Source: a bacterium (GTDB lineage Bacteria; Patescibacteriota; Minisyncoccia; UBA6257). From it: 11,206 nucleotides of DNA. Below, piece by piece: positions 6,272 through 11,206 of the stretch. How positions within the stretch are numbered: position 1 is the stretch's first letter; each line of letters starts with the position of its first letter. The notes beneath the pieces were generated by a model. The model did not search any database and had not been told where the DNA came from. It worked only from the letters and a program-made list of their open reading frames with translations. The position numbers and the translations under genes are program-made. The stretch covers positions 1 to 11,206 of the forward strand of contig DAOVIY010000014.1 in assembly GCA_030673525.1 (NCBI GenBank). The letters are read 5' to 3'.

Positions 6272-8710
6272 ATGTCTTATCAACATAATAAAATTGAACC
6301 CAAATGGCAAAAGATTTGGGCTAAGAACAACTATAAAATTTGGCATACTGCTGATAAATCTAAAAAGCAACACATCTATATTTTAGATATGTTTCCTTAT
6401 CCTTCAGGAGAAGGTCTTCATGTGGGGCACATAGAAGGATATACTGCTTCTGATATTTTATCTCGTTATTATCGGATGAAAGGTTATGATGTTTTACATC
6501 CAATGGGGTGGGATGCTTTTGGATTACCAGCAGAAAATTATGCCATAAAAACCAAGAAAAATCCCAAAGAAGTAGTGGCGAAAAATATTAAACATTTTCG
6601 CAAGCAGCTTCAGGTAATGGGCTTTAGTTATGATTGGCAAAGAGAAGTCAACACTACTGACCATAATTATTATAAGTGGACTCAATGGATATTTTTGCAG
6701 CTTTATAAACACGGCTTAGCTTATGAAGATGAAATTTCTGTTAATTGGTGTCCTTCTTGCAAGACTGTTTTAGCTGATGAAGAAGTTGTTGGAGGTAAAT
6801 GTGATCGTTGTGGCACTTTAGTAATAAAAAGAAAATTAAAACAATGGGTTTTAAAAATAACAGCTTACGCAGATAGATTATTAAAGGATTTAAATTTATT
6901 GGATTGGCCTGAACGCGTAAAAACAATGCAGAGAAATTGGATTGGCCGTTCTGAAGGCGTGGATATAGAATTTAAAGTTGTTGGGCATGAAGAATATATT
7001 AAAGTTTTTACGACCAGAACTGATACAATTTTTGGAGCCACTTATTTAGTATTGGCTCCAGAGCATCCTTTAATAAAAAAGATTACCTCAGAAAGTTCTA
7101 GTTCTGAAGTGAAAAAGTATATTGAGCAAGCTTCACAAAAATCAGATTTTGAAAGACAAGCTGAGATTAAAGAAAAAACAGGAGTATTTACTGGGACTTA
7201 TGCTATAAATCCTGCTAATAGGGAAAGAGTGCCGATTTGGGTGTCTGATTATATTTTGATGAGTTATGGAACTGGAGCGATAATGGGAGTTCCTGCTCAT
7301 GATGAACGAGATCTTCAATTTGCTGAACAGTTTCGCTTGCCAGTAAAAGAGGTTATTTCATCAGATGGAATATTAATGAATTCCGGGCCGTTTAATGGTG
7401 TTCCTGCAATAATAGCTCAAGAAAAAATTGCTCTTTATATTGGGGGTAAGAAAAATGTTCGTTATAAATTAAGAGATTGGATTTTTTCTCGCCAGAGATA
7501 TTGGGGAGAACCTATCCCTATAATTAAATGTTCTAAATGCGGTAATGTGCCGCTAAAGGAAAGTGAATTGCCGTTAAAACTGCCTGAGATTAAAAAATAT
7601 CAACCAAGCGGAAAGAGTGAATCGCCATTAGCAGACATTTTGTCATGGGTAAATGTAAAGTGCCCAAAATGTAAAGGTCCTGCCAAAAGAGAAACAAATA
7701 CAATGCCGCAATGGGCAGGCTCTTCATGGTATTTTTTGCGTTATTTAGATCCAAAGAATAAGAAAAAATTAGTTGATATTAAAAAAGAAAAATACTGGAT
7801 GCCAGTTGATATTTATATTGGAGGAGTGGAGCATGCAGTCTTACATCTTTTATATGCTCGTTTCTGGCATAAATTCTTTTATGATATTGGAGTGGTTTCT
7901 ACTATAGAGCCGTTTTCTTGTTTGATTAATCAAGGAATTATTTTGGGTGAAGATGGAGAAAAAATGTCTAAATCAAGGGGTAATGTGATAAGTCCTGATG
8001 ATATCATTAAAAAATATGGGACTGATAGCTTGAGAATGTATGAAATGTTTATGGGGCCTTTATCTTTTTCAAAGCCATGGAGCAGCCAGGGAGTTATTGG
8101 AATACATCGTTTTCTTAATAGAGTTTGGTATTTAGTAACTGAAAAAGATCCATTACTTGGTAAAAAATCTAAAAAAAAGAAAAAAGAGGAAAAATTAATT
8201 GTGACTGCGGAGGCAAAAAGAAAACTGAAAGAGAATTTAAAAAACCTGGAAAGGACCAGACATAAAACTATTAAAAAAGTAACAGAAGATTTAGAAAAAC
8301 TTCATTTTAATACAGCTATTAGTTCTTTAATGGAATATGTTAATCAGCTATATGAGGTTCCTCTGGAAAAAGTAGATAAGAAACATTTGGAAAGTTTGGT
8401 TTTGCTTTTGTCTCCATTTGCCCCTCATCTATCTGAGGAGTTGTGGAATTCATATCTAAAACATCGAAAATCTGTTACACAGGAAAAATGGCCTACTTTT
8501 AAGCCTCATTTAACAGAAGAAATAGATTTTGTATTAATAGCTCAAATAAATGGTAAAACAAGAGCCAAAATAAAGATTAAAAAAGGCATTAATAAAGTAG
8601 AAGCTGAAAAATTAGCAAAAAGCTTTTCATTGGTGAAAAAGTATCTGAGTAAAAAGAAAATAAAGAAAGTCATTTTTGTTAAAGACAAACTCATCAATTT
8701 TGTAATATGA
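6272..8710 (+). CDS. leuS: Leucine--tRNA ligase (LeuRS)
   Basis: This cytoplasmic class I synthetase charges tRNA-Leu and edits mischarged products. It has 812 residues from ATG 6272. The HIGH motif is HVGH (50-53), and KMSKS is exact (564-568). A first zinc ribbon lies at C160/C163 and C177/C180. The CP1 editing domain shows the Thr-rich loop TTRTDT (247-252) and HDERD, with D344 at the place of the conserved editing aspartate. A second CxxC pair, C420/C423 and C464/C467, forms another zinc ribbon before NTMPQWAGSSWYF. The anticodon domain and a lysine-rich C-terminal domain follow. The frame stays open back to 6095, but those 59 codons are the neighbouring gene's repeat read out of frame (QLQLQ), so they are not part of LeuRS. 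The chosen start gives the normal bacterial N-terminus. It lies 7 bases after the preceding stop, without a visible Shine-Dalgarno, and its stop overlaps the next start (ATGA). Confidence 0.97.
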   Translation: MSYQHNKIEPKWQKIWAKNNYKIWHTADKSKKQHIYILDMFPYPSGEGLHVGHIEGYTASDILSRYYRMKGYDVLHPMGWDAFGLPAENYAIKTKKNPKEVVAKNIKHFRKQLQVMGFSYDWQREVNTTDHNYYKWTQWIFLQLYKHGLAYEDEISVNWCPSCKTVLADEEVVGGKCDRCGTLVIKRKLKQWVLKITAYADRLLKDLNLLDWPERVKTMQRNWIGRSEGVDIEFKVVGHEEYIKVFTTRTDTIFGATYLVLAPEHPLIKKITSESSSSEVKKYIEQASQKSDFERQAEIKEKTGVFTGTYAINPANRERVPIWVSDYILMSYGTGAIMGVPAHDERDLQFAEQFRLPVKEVISSDGILMNSGPFNGVPAIIAQEKIALYIGGKKNVRYKLRDWIFSRQRYWGEPIPIIKCSKCGNVPLKESELPLKLPEIKKYQPSGKSESPLADILSWVNVKCPKCKGPAKRETNTMPQWAGSSWYFLRYLDPKNKKKLVDIKKEKYWMPVDIYIGGVEHAVLHLLYARFWHKFFYDIGVVSTIEPFSCLINQGIILGEDGEKMSKSRGNVISPDDIIKKYGTDSLRMYEMFMGPLSFSKPWSSQGVIGIHRFLNRVWYLVTEKDPLLGKKSKKKKKEEKLIVTAEAKRKLKENLKNLERTRHKTIKKVTEDLEKLHFNTAISSLMEYVNQLYEVPLEKVDKKHLESLVLLLSPFAPHLSEELWNSYLKHRKSVTQEKWPTFKPHLTEEIDFVLIAQINGKTRAKIKIKKGINKVEAEKLAKSFSLVKKYLSKKKIKKVIFVKDKLINFVI

Positions 8711-9657
8711 AAAAAGTTGTAGTTATTGGTGGGGGCACAGGAGTATTTACTGTTTTAACTGGTTTGAAGAATTATCCTTTTCATTTGTCTGCTATTATTA
8801 CAACAGCAGATGATGGTGGTTCTTCAGGGGTTTTGCGGGAAGAATTTGGCATTTTGCCTCCAGGAGACATTAGAAGAGCATTAGTAGCTCTTTCTTCTGA
8901 TAGTCCTATTTTAGCTAATTTATTTAATTATCGCTTTGAAAACGGAAAAGGATTAAAGGGGCATAGTTTTGGCAATCTTTTTCTTACTGCTTTAGAAAGA
9001 ATTACAGGTGATTTTAATCAAGCTATTAAAGAAGCAGCAAAAATTTTAGGAATTAAAGGAAAAGTAATTCCTGTTACTTTGGATTATACGCGTCTTTTTG
9101 CCCGTTTGGAAAATGACCTTTTAGTAGTAGGAGAGTCAAACATTGATGTTCCTAAGCATGATGGCAGTTTATTTATAAAAGAAGTATTTTTAAATCCAGA
9201 AGCAAAAGCATGTAAAGACGCCATTAAAGCTATTAAGGAGGCAGATGTTATTATTATTGGACCTGGCGATCTATATACCAGTATTATTCCTAATTTTTTG
9301 GTAAAAGGGATAAAAAAGGCAATGAAGAAATCACAAGCAAAAAAGATTTATGTTTGTAACATAATGACAAAATACGGAGAGACAAATAAGTTTACAGCAG
9401 AGGATTTTTTTGCTACATTAGAGAAATATCTTGGAAAAGGAATAATTGATTATTTTCTTGTAAATATTGAAAAACCAAAAGATTATTATTTGGGTAAATA
9501 TAAGAAAGAGAAAGCTGAATTGGTTAAATATAATAGAAAATTATTAAGTTTTTGGAAAAAACCAAAAGTGATTTTTACTCGTCTATTAAGACAAGGGTCA
9601 TTACTTCGTCATCATCCTAAGAAGTTGGCAAAAGCAATCTGTCAGCTGGCAGATTAA
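8707..9657 (+). CDS. yvcK: YvcK/CofD-like protein (gluconeogenesis factor family)
   Basis: The 316 residues match the length of B. subtilis YvcK (about 317). The protein has the Rossmann-like CofD fold signature: GGGTG at 8-12, ADDGGSSG at 34-41, PPGDIRR at 51-57, then GHSFGNLFLTAL, IIGPGDLYTSIIPN and CNIMTKYGET. Family members bind UDP-sugars such as UDP-GlcNAc and are needed for normal cell wall and shape under some growth conditions. No enzymatic activity is settled for them. The ATG overlaps the leuS stop, so translation is probably coupled. In Firmicutes yvcK usually sits between rapZ and whiA; neither is present here. The last bases of the gene form the hairpin at 9636-9655. The family call is firm, but the exact role in this organism is not. 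Confidence 0.93.
   Translation: MKKVVVIGGGTGVFTVLTGLKNYPFHLSAIITTADDGGSSGVLREEFGILPPGDIRRALVALSSDSPILANLFNYRFENGKGLKGHSFGNLFLTALERITGDFNQAIKEAAKILGIKGKVIPVTLDYTRLFARLENDLLVVGESNIDVPKHDGSLFIKEVFLNPEAKACKDAIKAIKEADVIIIGPGDLYTSIIPNFLVKGIKKAMKKSQAKKIYVCNIMTKYGETNKFTAEDFFATLEKYLGKGIIDYFLVNIEKPKDYYLGKYKKEKAELVKYNRKLLSFWKKPKVIFTRLLRQGSLLRHHPKKLAKAICQLAD
9636..9655 (+). terminator. Hairpin at the yvcK stop (weak terminator or operator)
   Basis: AATCTGTC (9636-9643) pairs with GGCAGATT (9648-9655), with one G-T wobble and a four-base loop AGCT. It lies over the last codons and stop of yvcK. What follows is T-rich (AACGTTATTGTTATTTATT) but is not a clean T-run, so it would be a weak terminator at best. 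As DNA it is a near-perfect 20-bp palindrome and could instead bind a regulator of the sigma gene 34 bases downstream. Confidence 0.4.
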
Positions 9658-9688
9658 CGTTATTGTTATTTATTAGTTGTTATTAATT

Positions 9689-10183
9689 ATGAACAGAGAA
9701 GAATTTTCAGAGTTTTACGACAAAAATATAGATAAAGTTTTCCGTTTTGTCTATCTTCGTGTAGACACTACAGAAACAGCCCAAGACTTAACTTCTTTGG
9801 CTTTTTTAAAGTTATGGAAAAGACAGGATTCTGAAATATTCAATCCAACCGCCTTTCTTTATCGTATAGCAAGAAATCAAATTATTGATTTTTATCGTGA
9901 AAAAAGCAAAAAGCCTCTTTCATTAGATAAAGTCGGGGAAATAGCTGATTTTCAGGTTGCTCAACCGACTTTTTCTCAGAAAATTGAATTAACTTTGGAA
10001 ATGGAGAGTATTAAAAAAGTTCTTCATAATATAAAGCCTGTTTATGCTGATGTTATTATTTGGCATTATGTGGATGATTTATCCAGCAAAGAGATTGCGC
10101 AAATACTCAAAAAAAGAGAAGGCAATATAAGGGTGATAATCCATAGAGCATTGAAGGCGCTTAAAGAGCAATTAGAAGTGTAA
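9689..10183 (+). CDS. ECF-type RNA polymerase sigma factor (sigma-70 family)
   Basis: The 164 residues contain only regions 2 and 4, as in ECF sigma factors. Region 2 (about 6-75) has the core-binding and -10 recognition helices: DLTSLAFLKLWK at 33-44 and FLYRIARNQIIDFYRE at 56-71. Region 4 (about 105-160) has the helix-turn-helix around SSKEIAQILKKREGNIRVIIHRAL, which would contact the -35. The linker is short. The ATG at 9689 puts region 2 at the usual distance from the start. An in-frame TTG at 9677 would add only MLLI and is less likely. No ribosome binding site is visible. The neighbour 41 bases downstream is a one-pass membrane protein with anti-sigma layout, and an ECF-like promoter overlaps this gene's stop. 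Target genes are unknown; envelope stress or surface-state sensing is inferred from that neighbour. Confidence 0.92.
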   Translation: MNREEFSEFYDKNIDKVFRFVYLRVDTTETAQDLTSLAFLKLWKRQDSEIFNPTAFLYRIARNQIIDFYREKSKKPLSLDKVGEIADFQVAQPTFSQKIELTLEMESIKKVLHNIKPVYADVIIWHYVDDLSSKEIAQILKKREGNIRVIIHRALKALKEQLEV

Positions 10184-10204
10184 CAAATTGTTGTTTTTCA
10201 CGTC
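10179..10204 (+). promoter_or_regulatory. ECF-like promoter motif between sigma and membrane-protein genes
   Basis: TGTAAC (10179-10184) and CGTC (10201-10204) are separated by 16 bases. Bacillus ECF promoters have the forms TGTAAC-CGAC (SigX) and TGAAAC-CGTC/CGTA (SigM, SigW) with 16-17 base spacers. Transcription would start near 10211, some 14 bases before the ATG at 10225. The -35 overlaps the sigma gene stop codon. It could let the sigma factor drive its putative regulator, but its DNA preference in this organism is unknown. Confidence 0.4.
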
Positions 10205-10224
10205 TTGTGTAGTAGAAAGAAATT

Positions 10225-11100
10225 ATGCAAGAAAAAGACCTTATTCAAAAATTACAAAATTTAAAACAAATAAAACCCAATCATGATTGGGTTTTTTGGC
10301 TTAAAGCCAATATCTTACAGACCAAACCTAATAATTTATACAATAGACCCAGAGTTAAACTGGCAGCTTTTTCTTTTGTTTCCAAGTATCAAAAAACATT
10401 AGTTCCTTCCTTATTAGCTTTCTTTTTTGTTTTTTCTTTTGTTTTTGCTCAGACAACTTTACCAGGTAATGTTCTATATCCAATAAAAACTTTGACTCAG
10501 AATACCAAGATTTATCTTGCTTCTGAAAACACAAAACCTGTTGTTCGTTTGGAAATTGCAAAAGCAAGAATGGAAGATTTAAGTAAGGTTGAAAATTATG
10601 AGAAAGAGATAAGTACTATTGCAAAAAATATTGGAAGAGATTTAGAAATTGTTCCTGAAGAAATTAAAAAGATAAATAAAAAACAAATTGTCTTAAATGT
10701 TTCAAAAGATATTCAAGAAAAAAGTAAAGATTTAAAAGAGCTTGCAGATAAAATTTCTTTAGAAGATAAAGAAAGAGAAGAATTAAATAAAAGCGTAGAA
10801 AATTCTCAGTCTCAGGTTCTTGCCCTTATTATAGAAACCACTGAAGAAATTAATCAGTGTCCAGGTTATTTACAAAATAAATTAGCAGAATTAGAAAAAT
10901 ATTTTACTGATACTCAAGAAGGATTATATCAATGGTCTCCTGATGATATTATTAAATCTCGGAAATTACTTATAGAAGCAAGTAGTGCTTTTAAAGCTGG
11001 AGATTGCTTGACAGCGATGGAAAAGATTGAAAGTATTAACAAATTATTGTCAATCTACTCTTTGGATGTTCAGGTCGAAACAGAAACACCAAAGATGTAA
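10225..11100 (+). CDS. Single-pass membrane protein with external DUF5667-like domain, putative anti-sigma factor
   Basis: The 291 residues divide into a cytoplasmic N-terminus (about 1-57), one hydrophobic helix (about 59-75, VPSLLAFFFVFSFVF) and an external part. The N-terminus includes KPNHDW (17-22) and could hold the sigma-binding segment. Directly after the helix comes TTLPGNVLYPIKTLTQNTK, which matches the LPxxxxYxxK start of DUF5667-like domains. It is followed by charged, mostly helical sequence (about 90-290). Two cysteines, C212 and C261, lie in the external part and could form a disulfide. The place just after an ECF sigma gene and the inside-membrane-outside layout are those of anti-sigma factors such as RskA and RsiW. 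However, I see no recognised zinc (ZAS) anti-sigma motif (HxxxCxxC), so the role is inferred. The start has a weak purine run (AGAAAGA) upstream. The gene carries a terminator-like palindrome near its 5' end. Confidence 0.82.
   Translation: MQEKDLIQKLQNLKQIKPNHDWVFWLKANILQTKPNNLYNRPRVKLAAFSFVSKYQKTLVPSLLAFFFVFSFVFAQTTLPGNVLYPIKTLTQNTKIYLASENTKPVVRLEIAKARMEDLSKVENYEKEISTIAKNIGRDLEIVPEEIKKINKKQIVLNVSKDIQEKSKDLKELADKISLEDKEREELNKSVENSQSQVLALIIETTEEINQCPGYLQNKLAELEKYFTDTQEGLYQWSPDDIIKSRKLLIEASSAFKAGDCLTAMEKIESINKLLSIYSLDVQVETETPKM
10272..10297 (+). terminator. Terminator-like perfect palindrome inside the start of the membrane-protein gene
   Basis: Positions 10272-10295 form a perfect 24-base palindrome: AAAACCCAAT, centre CATG, ATTGGGTTTT. 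It is followed by two more T, giving a six-T run (10292-10297). As RNA this is a textbook intrinsic terminator with a 10-bp stem and a four-base loop. It covers codons 16-24 (around KPNHDWVF), about 47 bases after the ATG. Translating ribosomes would prevent it from forming, so it could end transcripts when translation starts poorly. The structure is certain; that it terminates is not shown. Confidence 0.5.
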
Positions 11101-11106
11101 GATTTT

Positions 11107-11126
11107 CCTGCCAAAACTTTGGTAGG
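11107..11126 (+). other. Stem-loop just after the membrane-protein gene
   Basis: CCTGCCAA (11107-11114) pairs with TTGGTAGG (11119-11126) with one G-T wobble and loop AACT. It starts 7 bases after the stop codon. No T-run follows on either strand, so it is not a standard terminator. It may be the first helix of the structured region to its right. Confidence 0.45.
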
Positions 11127-11131
11127 TAAAG

Positions 11132-11204
11132 GTTATTGCCCATAAGAAACTGATGGGTGCATAAAGAGCGCTCTTCATTAGTTTCAAGGCTGGTCGTTAA
11201 TAAC
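11132..11204 (+). other. Candidate structured RNA or leader, cut by the window edge
   Basis: Three helices nest within one another. GTTATT (11132-11137) pairs with AATAAC (11199-11204), GCC (11138-11140) with GGC (11188-11190), and GAAACTGATG (11146-11155) with CATTAGTTTC (11176-11185, one wobble). Inside the last lies the perfect palindrome AAGAGCGCTCTT (11164-11175). Competing helices exist: GCCCAT with ATGGGT, and GGGTGC (11055 + 100 onwards, i.e. 11155-11160) with GCGCTC (11168-11173). I recognise no known RNA family, and no plus-strand coding frame is convincing. It could be an ncRNA, a leader of the next gene or a dispersed repeat. Confidence 0.35.
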
Positions 11205-11206
11205 TA

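Noticed and set aside
9677..9688. TTG start for the sigma factor
   Set aside because: It adds only four residues, has no ribosome binding site, and the ATG at 9689 fits the family start better.
11149..11160. ACTGATGGG as a hammerhead ribozyme core
   Set aside because: The core needs CTGANGA and a GAAA after stem II. Here G replaces A, and the GAAA lies before rather than after.
11155..11194. Likeness to a bacterial RNase P RNA segment (GGGTGC, AAGAGCGC, GGCTGGT)
   Set aside because: The order is suggestive, but the hallmark GAGGAAAGTCC and the first half of the RNA are missing. The required upstream space is occupied by a coding gene.
11101..11206. Minus-strand frame open through this region into the 3' end of the membrane-protein gene
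   Set aside because: It begins after a stop at the window edge, has only a late ATG, and the peptide matches nothing I recognise. The RNA helices are a better reading, though not proven.

Overview
The window is AT-rich and densely coding on the plus strand. It most likely comes from a Candidate Phyla Radiation (Patescibacteria) bacterium, possibly of the Parcubacteria side. The reasons are two proteins with a DUF5667-like segment, a threonyl-tRNA synthetase without the N-terminal TGS domain, almost no Shine-Dalgarno sequences, and very short intergenic spaces. TGA ends dnaE and leuS at sensible places, so the UGA=Gly code of Gracilibacteria/Absconditabacteria is not in use. The lineage call is inference; no rRNA is present to confirm it.

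Layout. Positions 1-94 hold no gene I can support, only a probable extended -10 promoter. Seven genes follow: dnaE (95-3271, replicative polymerase alpha subunit); thrS (3332-5119); a secreted DUF5667-like protein flanked by threonine-rich repeats (5134-6264); leuS (6272-8710); a YvcK/CofD-like protein (8707-9657); an ECF-type sigma factor (9689-10183); and a single-pass membrane protein with an external DUF5667-like domain (10225-11100). The last 106 bases carry no plus-strand gene but fold into several nested helices and are cut by the window edge. No stretch over 300 bases lacks a gene, and I see no tRNA, rRNA, CRISPR array or mobile element.

Transcription. Three sigma-70-type promoters can be read, each with a 17-base spacer: before dnaE (weak -35), before thrS (TTGAAA/TATAAT, directly after the dnaE stop), and inside the 3' end of thrS (ATGACA/TGnTATAAT) for the secreted protein. 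leuS follows the secreted gene by 7 bases, and yvcK overlaps leuS by an ATGA, so secreted protein-leuS-yvcK looks like one unit. A hairpin sits at the end of yvcK, before the sigma gene.

Most interesting part. The sigma factor is followed by a membrane protein with the layout of an anti-sigma factor: a short cytoplasmic N-terminus, one membrane helix and a long external helical domain. Between them lies TGTAAC-N16-CGTC, which resembles ECF promoters of Bacillus. The start of the membrane-protein gene contains a perfect 24-base palindrome followed by a T-run, a terminator-like element inside the coding sequence. Together these suggest an autoregulated envelope-sensing module. The secreted DUF5667-like protein in the same window is a possible partner or target. 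This is inference and needs comparative and experimental checks.
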